Below, piece after piece: positions 18,232 through 26,885 of a stretch of 64,000 bases of DNA. The notes below the pieces were generated by a model that saw only the letters and a program-made list of their open reading frames with translations, was not told the DNA's origin and did no database searches. How positions within the stretch are numbered: position 1 is the first letter of the stretch; every line of letters starts with the position of its first letter. A program made the position numbers and the translations under genes. Origin of the DNA: Marinoscillum sp964351625 (GTDB lineage: Bacteria > Bacteroidota > Bacteroidia > Cytophagales > Cyclobacteriaceae); NCBI GenBank assembly GCA_964351625.1, contig CAYGOV010000005.1, positions 62,001 to 126,000 on the forward strand. The letters are read 5' to 3'.

Positions 18232-18891
18232 ATGAAAAAGATACTTCTTATTAATATAATCCTACTATTCTTTGGGATTACTGGTCGTTCACAAGGGGTG
18301 TCTTTCTCTTATCTAATACCTCAAAACTCCAGTATCGCGGCCCCTGTAAGTCCTTTTTCGATACGAGGAATAAGTATTGGGAATCCCATTGGTCTGGAAA
18401 CAGGTTTCACTCTTTATAGCGTTCCTGAACTCAATCTAACTGGTTTGCCCTTCGAAAATAACGAATCACTCATCGCCCATCATTTTGCTGTATTGGTACC
18501 TGTTCAAGCATTTGTTAAGTTCTCAACTAAAACAATTGACATCAAGCCACTCTTCGGTGGATTTGCATGGCTAGACATCAACCCTCAACTTAATGAGGGA
18601 AACATGGACAGAGCATTTAGACGCTATGAAGGTTGGCAAGTGCTTAACACTGATTTTGACTTAGATTCTAAACTTGGTTTTGGATGGATGGCAGGAATAG
18701 CTTTTGAGTATAAAGTGAGTAAGAAATTTTCCTTAACTACCGAAATAGAGTATTTGAATGGTGGTGCAAAATCTACACTCTCAGGAACCTATTCAGGTGG
18801 TTCAACATCAATTGAAACAGAATCTATTGATATAAACGATGCGGAAATTGTATTGAAGGGATTAGAAATATCCCTTGGCGTGAACTTCTAA
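18232..18891 (+). CDS. Putative outer-membrane beta-barrel protein
   Basis: 219 aa from ATG 18232, which gives a clean signal peptide (MKKILLINIILLFFGITGRSQG). An open frame from 18127 would overlap the previous gene and bury the signal. The mature part is rich in alternating aromatic/Gly strands (FGWMAGIAFEYKVSKKFSLTTEIEYLNGGAKSTL) ending LKGLEISLGVNF, a typical barrel terminus. It belongs to the OmpW/outer-membrane beta-barrel type; the substrate is unknown. Confidence 0.65.
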   Translation: MKKILLINIILLFFGITGRSQGVSFSYLIPQNSSIAAPVSPFSIRGISIGNPIGLETGFTLYSVPELNLTGLPFENNESLIAHHFAVLVPVQAFVKFSTKTIDIKPLFGGFAWLDINPQLNEGNMDRAFRRYEGWQVLNTDFDLDSKLGFGWMAGIAFEYKVSKKFSLTTEIEYLNGGAKSTLSGTYSGGSTSIETESIDINDAEIVLKGLEISLGVNF

Positions 18892-18892
18892 A

Positions 18893-18926
18893 AAAAGGCC
18901 CATTTCATTGATAAAATGGGCCTTTT
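18893..18926. terminator. Bidirectional terminator
   Basis: AAAAGGCCCATTT / AAATGGGCCTTTT, a perfect 13-bp stem with an 8-nt loop, lies between the convergent barrel gene and peptide transporter. T-runs on both strands mean it can serve both genes. Confidence 0.9.
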
Positions 18927-18948
18927 ATACTGTTATGATATGATGAGA

Positions 18949-20433
18949 TTATTTAATATCTCCCATCCACTTTCGCATAAAGCTTGAGAATACAAGGAAT
19001 AGAATTCCCATTCCTGTACCAAGCCATACCACTGACAAAAACAGATCAGGTACTTGTGCAGCATCATTTGGATCAAAGTCTCCAGCAAATAAGCCAGCGA
19101 TTAGGTTTCCAAGGGCGGTTGCAACGAACCAAATACCCATCATTTGAGAATAGTACTTGCGTGGAGCAAGCTTAGTTGTCGCGCTTAGACCTACTGGACT
19201 CAATGTCAATTCACCAGTAGTGTGGAACAAGTAAGTCACGATTAACCAGCCCATACCTGCTTTGGTACCATTCACAACGATCACGGCAGCAAAGTACATC
19301 ACCAAGAAGCCTATCGCCATCATAATAAGGCCAATGCCAAATTTGACTGGGGTGCTTGGATTGAGTTGTTTGGCAGATAGTCTAATCCAAAAAGCTCCAA
19401 ATACGGGTGAGAGTATGATTATAAACAGTGGATTGAAGTTTTGGAGGATACCAGCAGGCAATTCATATCCGAAAATCATCCTATCTGTGAAGTCTCTTGC
19501 AAAGAGATTAAGTGAGGAGCCTGCCTGCTCAAAACCTGCCCAAAAGACTGATGCCCCAATGAATAATAAGAATATTACAAATACTTGCTTTCGCTCAACT
19601 GTATCGAGTCCACCTGATAAGAATATGTTGGCAAAGTAAGCCAAGGTGACTACCACAATCAGAACTCCAACACTTTCAGCAATCCCTCTAGCGGTTCCAA
19701 GATCTACGATTTCCAAATATTGTAATGCCGTGATTAAACCTACCGCACCGAGTGCTAGTAGTATTGAAAATGTGTTATTAGTCTTTTCACCAGGAAGCTT
19801 TACTTTCTTCTGAGGCTTCTCTCCTATCCCTTTTAAGCTACCAAGCGTCAATCGGTATTGGATCAATCCTAAAAACATACCTACTGCAGCAGCTCCAAAA
19901 CCCATGTGCCAATCAACTTTCTCACCTAGAAAACTAACAACTGTCTGTCCAAGCAACGAACCAATGTTAATACCCATGTAGAAAATGGAGAACCCAGCAT
20001 CTCTCTTCGCACCCTTATCGCTTCCATAAAGATCACCAACAATAGAACTGATATTAGGCTTCAAAAAACCAGTACCCATCGCTACAAACCCCAAACCAGT
20101 AAAGAAAATTGGTTGAGAACCAGGTATTGCGAGGATCAAATGACCAACCATTATTAAAATACCACCATACCAAATAGATTTTTGTTGGCCGAAGACATTA
20201 TCAGCCAACCATCCACCAGGTAATGAAAGCAGATAAACAGCAGCCGTATAAAGTCCATAAACAGCAGCTGATGTTTCAATATCTAAACCCAAGCCCTGCT
20301 GAGCAGTCTCGGTGGTCATGAAGAGGATTAAGATGGCGCGCATCCCGTAGTAGCTAAACCGCTCCCACATTTCCGTAAAGAAAAGAGTGGCCAAGCCGCG
20401 AGGATGTCCCATGAAAGTACTTTCTGAATTCAT
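18949..20433 (-). CDS. POT/PTR2 family proton-coupled peptide MFS transporter
   Basis: 494 aa with about 14 transmembrane helices. The N-terminal HPRGLATLFFTEMWERFSYYGMRAIL carries the ExxER proton-coupling motif of POT transporters. YTAAVYLLSLPGGWLAD and FSIFYMGINIGSLLG are the two family signatures. It imports di- and tripeptides across the inner membrane with protons. It is transcribed alone, divergent from pckA and convergent with the barrel gene. Confidence 0.95.
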   Translation of the reverse strand: MNSESTFMGHPRGLATLFFTEMWERFSYYGMRAILILFMTTETAQQGLGLDIETSAAVYGLYTAAVYLLSLPGGWLADNVFGQQKSIWYGGILIMVGHLILAIPGSQPIFFTGLGFVAMGTGFLKPNISSIVGDLYGSDKGAKRDAGFSIFYMGINIGSLLGQTVVSFLGEKVDWHMGFGAAAVGMFLGLIQYRLTLGSLKGIGEKPQKKVKLPGEKTNNTFSILLALGAVGLITALQYLEIVDLGTARGIAESVGVLIVVVTLAYFANIFLSGGLDTVERKQVFVIFLLFIGASVFWAGFEQAGSSLNLFARDFTDRMIFGYELPAGILQNFNPLFIIILSPVFGAFWIRLSAKQLNPSTPVKFGIGLIMMAIGFLVMYFAAVIVVNGTKAGMGWLIVTYLFHTTGELTLSPVGLSATTKLAPRKYYSQMMGIWFVATALGNLIAGLFAGDFDPNDAAQVPDLFLSVVWLGTGMGILFLVFSSFMRKWMGDIK

Positions 20434-20582
20434 CGTTTGGTAGTTAGTTTAAGAATTAAATCTGTCGTGAACAGATAAATTAAGGTCGACAATAATAACT
20501 ATTTTCTTTCAAGTGAAAGTCTTGTAGGCTGAGACAAAAACAATACTTAGCCAGATACTTTTCTTTTGGACCACAATAATTC

Positions 20583-20590
20583 TAAATTTG
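20583..20590 (+). promoter_or_regulatory. Possible -7 box (TAAATTTG) of pckA
   Basis: It matches TAnnTTTG. A TTTG lies upstream, but only 14 bp away, so the -33 assignment is weak. It would give a leader of about 115 nt before the pckA ATG, in which a short CCTG/CAGG stem (20630-20645) is the only structure I see. Confidence 0.35.
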
Positions 20591-20711
20591 CGTTGCAATC
20601 GTTTTCAACACCCTTAAATCATGCAGCCACCTGATGCTAGCCAGGGAAATAAACAACACTATAAGAGACCTTCGTACATTTTTACAAAGGACTTAAAAAC
20701 CCCAAAACACA

Positions 20712-22337
20712 ATGAAAGAATTCGGATTAAAATCTCAGAAAACTGGTTTAGAAGTAGCTAGAATCAAAAAGGTAAAAGAAGCTCATTGGAATCTAAATCC
20801 TGCACAATTAGTTGAAGAAGCCCTAAAAAACAATGAAGGGCATCTTACAGACACAGGGGCTCTCATGTGTGACACTGGAAAATTTACCGGGCGATCTCCG
20901 AAGGACAGATATATTGTAAAAGATGACAAAACCAAAGACAATGTGTGGTGGGGGCCTGTCAATATTCCCTTGAGTCCAGAGCACTTCGATCGTATTCATG
21001 ATAAAATGATTGGATTCCTTGAAGATAAAAAAGTTTTCGTGAGAGATGCTTATGCTGGAGCAGATAAGACACATCGACTAAAACTTAGAGTGGTTAATAC
21101 ATTAGCGTGGCACAATCTGTTTTGCTACAACATGTTCATCACTCCAGCTGATTATAAACTTCAAGATTTTGATCCCAACTTCACGATTCTGTGCTGCCCT
21201 GACTTTGTAGCTGATCCAGATACGGATGGAGTTTCAAATGAAAATTTCGCTATCGTCAATGTGTCCAAACGGATGATTCTCATTGGTGGTACAGCCTACT
21301 CTGGTGAAATGAAAAAGGGAATTTTCTCTGTTCTAAACTTCCTTTTGCCAACAGAAGAAAACGTTTTGCCAATGCACTGTTCTGCAAACATGGGTGTTGA
21401 GCAACATGACACAGCTATATACTTCGGTTTATCTGGCACAGGTAAAACAACGCTTTCTGCTGATCCAGACAGACTTTTGATTGGTGATGACGAGCATGGC
21501 TGGACCGAAAGCAACGTATTCAATTTCGAGGGTGGATGCTATGCTAAAGTGATCAACTTAAGCGAAGAAAATGAGCCAGATATTTACAATGCCATCTCCT
21601 ATGGAGCTATTCTTGAAAACACTCGGTTCATCCCTAATACAAGAACAGTAGACTTTACAAATACGTCCGTCACAGAGAATACGAGGGTTTCCTACCCAAT
21701 TGAAAACATTAAGAACATAGCAAAACCATCAATCGGTGGACTTCCTAAAAATATCTTCTTCTTGACATGCGATGCTTATGGAGTGATGCCTCCTATACAG
21801 CGACTTTCAAAAGGTCAAGCGATGTACCACTTTATCTCTGGTTACACTTCCAAGGTTGCAGGAACAGAAGCTGGGATTACAGAACCAGTACCAGTGTTCT
21901 CTGCATGTTTTGGTGCTCCGTTCATGCCACTTCATCCTACTAAATATGCAGAAATGCTTGGTAAGAAAATGGAGGAAAATGAAGTGAACGTTTGGTTAAT
22001 CAACACCGGTTGGACTGGCGGACCTTACGGCGTAGGATCTAGAATCAAATTGAAATTTACAAGAGCAATGATCTCAGCGGCGCTTTCTGGAGTACTTGAT
22101 AATGTGGGCTACAGAACGCACTCAATATTTGGCGCACAGATGCCCCTCACTTGTCCGAATGTTCCAAATGAAATCTTAAGCCCAAGAGAGACTTGGAAAG
22201 ACGATGAAGCTTTCTATAAAAAAGCCAATGAGCTCGCAGCAAAATTCAATAGCAACTTTGATAAATTCAGAGAACATGCTAGTCCTGAAATACTCGCTGG
22301 TGAGCCTCAAGTCAATGAGAAATATGTGAATTCTTAA
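20712..22337 (+). CDS. pckA: Phosphoenolpyruvate carboxykinase (ATP)
   Basis: 541 aa. It converts oxaloacetate and ATP to PEP, CO2 and ADP, the committing step of gluconeogenesis. The family motifs are present: FTGRSPKDRYIV, the Lys/His metal site in MHCSANMGV, the P-loop GLSGTGKTT (239-247), DDEHGW and NTGWTGGPYG. Length matches the bacterial ATP-dependent enzyme. A terminator follows 23 nt after the stop, then mgsA, another enzyme of lower glycolysis or methylglyoxal metabolism. Confidence 0.98.
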   Translation: MKEFGLKSQKTGLEVARIKKVKEAHWNLNPAQLVEEALKNNEGHLTDTGALMCDTGKFTGRSPKDRYIVKDDKTKDNVWWGPVNIPLSPEHFDRIHDKMIGFLEDKKVFVRDAYAGADKTHRLKLRVVNTLAWHNLFCYNMFITPADYKLQDFDPNFTILCCPDFVADPDTDGVSNENFAIVNVSKRMILIGGTAYSGEMKKGIFSVLNFLLPTEENVLPMHCSANMGVEQHDTAIYFGLSGTGKTTLSADPDRLLIGDDEHGWTESNVFNFEGGCYAKVINLSEENEPDIYNAISYGAILENTRFIPNTRTVDFTNTSVTENTRVSYPIENIKNIAKPSIGGLPKNIFFLTCDAYGVMPPIQRLSKGQAMYHFISGYTSKVAGTEAGITEPVPVFSACFGAPFMPLHPTKYAEMLGKKMEENEVNVWLINTGWTGGPYGVGSRIKLKFTRAMISAALSGVLDNVGYRTHSIFGAQMPLTCPNVPNEILSPRETWKDDEAFYKKANELAAKFNSNFDKFREHASPEILAGEPQVNEKYVNS

Positions 22338-22360
22338 ACTCTCCTATTGCAGCATTTGAA

Positions 22361-22388
22361 AGCCCTTCTATCTCAAGAAGGGCTTTTT
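22361..22388 (+). terminator. Rho-independent terminator of pckA
   Basis: AGCCCTTCT / AGAAGGGCT, a perfect 9-bp stem with a 6-nt loop, followed by TTTT. Confidence 0.85.
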
Positions 22389-22455
22389 AGATTTATATAT
22401 CCCTGTAGTCTAATGCTTTTTCAATCAACACTATAATTAGAAAGGAGAACACAGC

Positions 22456-22463
22456 TATATTTG
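22456..22463 (+). promoter_or_regulatory. Possible -7 box (TATATTTG) of mgsA
   Basis: It matches TAnnTTTG 52 bp before the mgsA ATG. No TTTG at the expected -33 spacing was found, so confidence is low. Confidence 0.3.
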
Positions 22464-22515
22464 AAATAATTGATTTCAACTTATAAATGCACTTTCACAC
22501 AAATACTACCTTCAA

Positions 22516-22890
22516 ATGAAAATAGCAATCATCGCTCATGATGGAAAAAAAGCTGATATGGTTGGCTTCTTACTCAAATACAAAGATTGGTTAGAAAAGG
22601 TAGAATTGATTTCAACGGGCACCACTGGCTCACATGTTGAAAAAGCAGGTCTCAAAGTGCACAGATACCTCTCAGGACCACTAGGCGGTGATGCTCAGAT
22701 AGCAGCAGAGGCTGCTGAGAAGAAATTGGATATGGTAATCTTCTTTCGTGATCCATTAGACAAGCATCCCCACGAACCAGATGTGCAAATGCTGATGAGA
22801 ATCTGCGATGTTCACAACATTCCGCTTGCTACGAATCCAGCTGGAGCAACACTTATGATGGATGCTTCCTTGAAATCAATCGATAGTTAA
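22516..22890 (+). CDS. mgsA: Methylglyoxal synthase
   Basis: 124 aa. It makes methylglyoxal from dihydroxyacetone phosphate, bypassing lower glycolysis under phosphate limitation. The substrate-site motifs are visible: IAHDGKKADM, STGTTG, LSGPLGGDAQIA, the catalytic-Asp segment FFRDPLDKHPHEPDV, and the active-site His in CDVHNIPLATN. It is shorter than the E. coli enzyme (152 aa) because the C-terminal extension is absent, but the core is complete. It converges with nupC. Confidence 0.96.
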   Translation: MKIAIIAHDGKKADMVGFLLKYKDWLEKVELISTGTTGSHVEKAGLKVHRYLSGPLGGDAQIAAEAAEKKLDMVIFFRDPLDKHPHEPDVQMLMRICDVHNIPLATNPAGATLMMDASLKSIDS

Positions 22891-22899
22891 AAGAGCTAT

Positions 22900-24189
22900 T
22901 TAAACCATTAGTGCTCCAGCAATAGCTGCAGTCATCATAGTGGCCATTGTAGCTGCAAATAAAGCGCGCAAGCCCAATTTAGAGATGTTGCCCTGCTGTG
23001 TTGGAGCCATTCCACCAATTCCTCCTATCTGAATAGCAATAGAACTGAAGTTTGCGAATCCACATAGCGCGTAGGTGGCAATCACAATTGACTTAGCATT
23101 CAAAGTGCCAGCAGCTACAAATTCTGACAAGCCTAGATAGGCTACAAATTCATTTACGACTACCTTTTGTCCCAGAAGACTACCTACTTGTAGTGATTGA
23201 TCCCAATCCACTCCTATGAGAAAGGCAAATACTCTGAATACCTGACCAAGCAAATATTCTAAAGAAAAACCATCAAAACTTCCATCGGTGGAGGATACGA
23301 TCAATGCATTGAGACCCGTGACTCCACCGATTGCCATCAGTATGTAATTGATAGCAGCTATCAAAGCAATGAAAGCGAGTAGCATGGCACCAATATTAAG
23401 TGCTAGCTTCAGACCTTCCGATGCACCTCGAGCAAGCGCATCCACTAGATTCACTCCCATGGTCTCGCCTGATACGGTTAAATCAGAATTGATATGTTCT
23501 TTATTGAGCTCAGGCAACATGATCTTGGACATCACAATTGCTGCAGGCGCATTCATTATGGATGCACTTAATAGATATGCTGCAAAACGTTCTTGCTCTG
23601 CTGGATCTCCGCCACCAAGAAAAGCTACATAACCAGCTAAAACTCCGCCAGCAATGGTCGCCATTCCTCCTGTCATCAGACATAACAACTCAGACTTGGT
23701 CATTTTTGGAACAAAAGGTCTCACCAATAACGGCGCTTCAGTTTGTCCCAAGAATATGTTTCCGGCGGCTGACAATGATTCAGCACCCGACAACTTCATG
23801 GTACGTGCCATCACCCAAGCGATCCCTTTTACAATCCATTGGAGCACTCCCAAATAATACAACCCAGAAGTAAGCGTCGAGAAGAAAATAACTGTAGGAA
23901 GGACTTGTAGTGCGAAAATGAAACCGAGGCTTTCAGTATTCATCAAATTTCCAAAAAGAAAAGTAGCGCCATCTGAAGAGAAGCTAAGCAATACGACAAA
24001 CTGCTTACTTACCCAATTGAATGCCATGCGAACAAACGTGATTTGAGTAATAAGTAGTCCGAAAAATATCTGCAGTCCCAAGCCAACTACAACCAAACGC
24101 CAGTCAATGGAGCTACGCTTCATGGAGAAGATATAGGCAACACCGATTAGAAATATCAGGCCAATACCTGCTCTCAAATAGTCCATCAA
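22900..24189 (-). CDS. NupC-type concentrative nucleoside transporter
   Basis: 429 aa with about 10 transmembrane helices. The CNT signatures are present: GLYYLGVLQWIVKGIAWVM, SLSAAGNIFLGQTEAPLLV, LMTGGMATIAGGVLAGYV, and CGFANFSSIAIQIGGIGGMAP. It imports nucleosides with protons or sodium. It is last in the etfB-etfA-nuclease-nupC run, with 8 nt separating it from the nuclease gene, so it is most likely co-transcribed. This gene order is common in Bacteroidota. Confidence 0.94.
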   Translation of the reverse strand: MMDYLRAGIGLIFLIGVAYIFSMKRSSIDWRLVVVGLGLQIFFGLLITQITFVRMAFNWVSKQFVVLLSFSSDGATFLFGNLMNTESLGFIFALQVLPTVIFFSTLTSGLYYLGVLQWIVKGIAWVMARTMKLSGAESLSAAGNIFLGQTEAPLLVRPFVPKMTKSELLCLMTGGMATIAGGVLAGYVAFLGGGDPAEQERFAAYLLSASIMNAPAAIVMSKIMLPELNKEHINSDLTVSGETMGVNLVDALARGASEGLKLALNIGAMLLAFIALIAAINYILMAIGGVTGLNALIVSSTDGSFDGFSLEYLLGQVFRVFAFLIGVDWDQSLQVGSLLGQKVVVNEFVAYLGLSEFVAAGTLNAKSIVIATYALCGFANFSSIAIQIGGIGGMAPTQQGNISKLGLRALFAATMATMMTAAIAGALMV

Positions 24190-24197
24190 ATTACGCC

Positions 24198-24794
24198 TTA
24201 ATTACGCTTGTTTATTTCATCACGGATTTTTGCGGCGCGCTCATAATCTTCTTTCGCCAAAGCTTCGTCCAGCATTGTGTGAAGTTTATCTGAAGCCATG
24301 TCCTCCATTTTTTTAGCAATAGGTTCTGGTTTTGACGAAGAAGTGGTTTTGCTTTTCACATCAGTGACCTCTTCCTCTTCATCTGTCAGGACTATTCCTG
24401 CTTCCGTCAATATGGCTTCATTGGTATAAATATCAACTTTGAAGCGCAGGCCAATAGCTATAGCATCAGAAGGTCTTGCATCTATTTCAAATTTTTCTCC
24501 AGCAGACTCACCTATTATTTTGGCAAAAAAGACTCCTTCTTTCAAATCAGAAATCAATATCTCTTTGATATCATAACCAATATTATAGGCGAATGACTTG
24601 AACAAATCATGGGTCATTGGTCTATTGGGTACTATTTCTTCAATCTCAATCGCGATAGCTTGTGCTTCAAACATACCTATAATGATGGGTAAACGTCTAT
24701 TGCCATCTACCTCTCCAAGCACAAGTGCGAATGACCCTGACTGAGATTGGCTCGATGAGAGTCCCAGTATTTCTAATTTGATTTTATCTGTCAT
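24198..24794 (-). CDS. Bifunctional nuclease domain (BFN/DUF151) protein with UVR motif
   Basis: 198 aa. Residues 1-140 are the DUF151 domain (LGLSSSQSQSGSFALVLGEVDGNRRLPIIIG, IEIEEIVPNRPMTHDLF, RPSDAIAIGLRF). After a Ser/Lys linker the C-terminus (LDEALAKEDYERAAKIRDEIN) is a UvrB/UvrC-type helical hairpin. The family is linked to DNase/RNase activity in plants and to unknown roles in bacteria. The stop-start junction with etfA has no gap. Confidence 0.9.
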   Translation of the reverse strand: MTDKIKLEILGLSSSQSQSGSFALVLGEVDGNRRLPIIIGMFEAQAIAIEIEEIVPNRPMTHDLFKSFAYNIGYDIKEILISDLKEGVFFAKIIGESAGEKFEIDARPSDAIAIGLRFKVDIYTNEAILTEAGIVLTDEEEEVTDVKSKTTSSSKPEPIAKKMEDMASDKLHTMLDEALAKEDYERAAKIRDEINKRN

Positions 24795-25751
24795 TTATCC
24801 AAGCTGAGCTTTAATGGCAGCCGTTAGTCTCGGCACAACATCAAAAGCATCGCCAACTACACCATAGTCCGCGGCTTTGAAGAAAGGTGCTTCTGCATCC
24901 TTATTGATTACCAATATATATTTTGATGAATTCACACCTGCAAGATGCTGTATTGCCCCTGATATACCAATAGCGATATAAAGAGATGGGCTTACTTTAA
25001 TACCAGTCTGTCCTACGTGCTCATGATGAGGCCTCCAATCCATATCCGAAACAGGCTTGCTACAGCCAGTAGCTGCACCGATAGTAGCAGCAAGCTCTTC
25101 TATCATTCCCCAATTTTCAGGGCCTTTCAATCCACGTCCACCAGAAACAACCAGATCAGCTTCTGGAAGCAGAATCTCACCCGTAGCTTTTTGTTTATCT
25201 GTAACAGTTACCTTGAAATCTCCCTCTGAGACAGATGGGTCAAAGGATACTACCTCAGGAGAACCGCCATCTTCCCTAAGAGGAACTGCATTCTTTTTGA
25301 TACCTAATATTTTATGATCCTTAGTCAAATTAGTAATTGCGAATGCCTTGCCTGTGTAAATACTGCACTTCACTTTAAAACCAGCAGACGTGTCAGGCAA
25401 AGCAACCACATTAGTCGCCAATGAGGCATTTACTTTTATCGCCACTCTTGCTGCTACAGGATCTCCTAATGAAGATTTAGCCAATACCAACAGACTGATT
25501 CCCTCCTGTTTCATAGCTTCAGCAATTGCTGAAGAATACGCCATGATATTCGGAACCAAAAATTTATCACTTACTACTTTTAGCACTTTCTTGGCACCAG
25601 CTCCACCTATCTTAGCTTCTTCAGTTGAACTAAGCTCTCCAAACACAATAGCCGTTACCGCCTCTTCTACACCTGAGGCATAGCTTACAGCTTCTAGTGA
25701 TGATTTTCTAACTACTCCTTCTTCAATTTCTACAAATACCAATACAGCCAT
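24795..25751 (-). CDS. etfA: Electron transfer flavoprotein alpha subunit
   Basis: 318 aa FAD-binding ETF subunit (FixB/EtfA). The C-terminal FAD signature is seen in VVSGGRGLKGPENW, GAATGCSKPVSDMDWRPHHEHVGQTG and SPSLYIAIGISGAIQHLAG. With EtfB it carries electrons from acyl-CoA and other dehydrogenases to the quinone pool. One nucleotide separates it from etfB. Confidence 0.97.
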   Translation of the reverse strand: MAVLVFVEIEEGVVRKSSLEAVSYASGVEEAVTAIVFGELSSTEEAKIGGAGAKKVLKVVSDKFLVPNIMAYSSAIAEAMKQEGISLLVLAKSSLGDPVAARVAIKVNASLATNVVALPDTSAGFKVKCSIYTGKAFAITNLTKDHKILGIKKNAVPLREDGGSPEVVSFDPSVSEGDFKVTVTDKQKATGEILLPEADLVVSGGRGLKGPENWGMIEELAATIGAATGCSKPVSDMDWRPHHEHVGQTGIKVSPSLYIAIGISGAIQHLAGVNSSKYILVINKDAEAPFFKAADYGVVGDAFDVVPRLTAAIKAQLG

Positions 25752-25752
25752 C

Positions 25753-26490
25753 TTATAATACTTTTGCTTCGTTCATCAATAAATTCACCAATTCATCCAA
25801 ATTAGCTGGATCAATCAACTTAACTGCTCCTTTAGCTGGAGGCTGCTCAAAAAACTCCACAGTAGTCCCTTTCTCAGTGCTACTTGGTTCTACAACATTC
25901 AAAGGTTTAGACCTAGCGGACATAATGCCTCTCATATTTGGAATTTTCCACTCAGCAATTGGCTCTTGACAGCCCGCCACGAAAGGTAAACTCAATTCCA
26001 TGAATTCTTTACCACCTTCTATCTCTCTTTGAATCTTGGCTTTATCACCAGCTACATCCAAAACCATGACCGGAGATACAGATGGAATCCCAAGTAATTC
26101 ACCTACCATACTGTGCACTTGTCCTCCGTTGAAGTCTATCGACTCACGTCCCATCAAAATCAAATCATATTTTCCTTCTTTAGCTACAGCAGCAATTTCA
26201 TTTGCCACGAAAAGCGCATCTGAAGGAAATGCATTAACGCGTACCGCTTCATCAGCGCCTATGGCCAAAGCTTTACGCAAAGTTGGCTCAGTCTCAGCTT
26301 CGCCTACATTAAGAACAGTAATAGATCCACTAGAAGCTTCTTTCAACTCCACTGCTCGCGCCAACGCATAATCATCATAGGGTCCAATGATAAATTGCAC
26401 ACCTGTTTTGTCAAACTTGGTGTTATTTTCGGCGAAAGAAATCTTGGATGTTGTATCAGGTACGTGGGTAATACAAACCAGTATTTTCAT
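25753..26490 (-). CDS. etfB: Electron transfer flavoprotein beta subunit
   Basis: 245 aa AMP-binding ETF subunit (FixA/EtfB), starting MKILVCITHVPDT. It has VQFIIGPYDDYALARAVELKE and LILMGRESIDFNGGQVHSMVGELLGIP, the family signature. It is the first gene of the operon running toward nupC. Confidence 0.97.
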   Translation of the reverse strand: MKILVCITHVPDTTSKISFAENNTKFDKTGVQFIIGPYDDYALARAVELKEASSGSITVLNVGEAETEPTLRKALAIGADEAVRVNAFPSDALFVANEIAAVAKEGKYDLILMGRESIDFNGGQVHSMVGELLGIPSVSPVMVLDVAGDKAKIQREIEGGKEFMELSLPFVAGCQEPIAEWKIPNMRGIMSARSKPLNVVEPSSTEKGTTVEFFEQPPAKGAVKLIDPANLDELVNLLMNEAKVL

Positions 26491-26559
26491 TCCTTATTTA
26501 GTTAAATTTTAGGGTTATTATTGAGCTCTCGAAGTTAACAAATTAATCTTTATTTCCTG

Positions 26560-26880
26560 ATGAACAACGAGCGTATCCTAAGTCTGATCCAATTCATAAA
26601 AGATGATCCAAACGATCAATTCGCGATTTATGCCTTGGCTTTAGAATACCTTAACATAGACAATCTTAAAAGTGAAGAATTGTTTCAAGGCCTTCTAGAA
26701 AAGCATCCGCAGTATTTGCCAACTTATTTCCATGCGGCGAACTTGTTTTCAGAATTGGGTAAAAGGGAATTGGCTGATAAAACCTACAAGAAAGGAATAG
26801 AAGTGGCTGAAGCAGCAATAAATGATCACGCCGTTAGAGAGCTTAAATCTGCCTATTTAAACTTTCAGTTTGAAGATTAA
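26560..26880 (+). CDS. Small tetratricopeptide-repeat protein
   Basis: 106 aa, soluble, made of about two TPR hairpins (DPNDQFAIYALALEYLNIDNLKSEELFQGLLEKHPQ and LPTYFHAANLFSELGKRELADKTYKKGIEVA). No signal peptide. Presumably a protein-protein adaptor; the partner is unknown. It is divergent from etfB and converges with dnaB, with 5 nt between the stops. Confidence 0.85.
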   Translation: MNNERILSLIQFIKDDPNDQFAIYALALEYLNIDNLKSEELFQGLLEKHPQYLPTYFHAANLFSELGKRELADKTYKKGIEVAEAAINDHAVRELKSAYLNFQFED

Positions 26881-26885
26881 TAAAT

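Noticed and set aside
20621..20650. ACCTGAT...CCAGGGAA stretch in the pckA leader resembling part of a TPP riboswitch
   Set aside because: The CTGAGA element and the P1/P2 pairing are missing, and pckA is not a thiamin gene.
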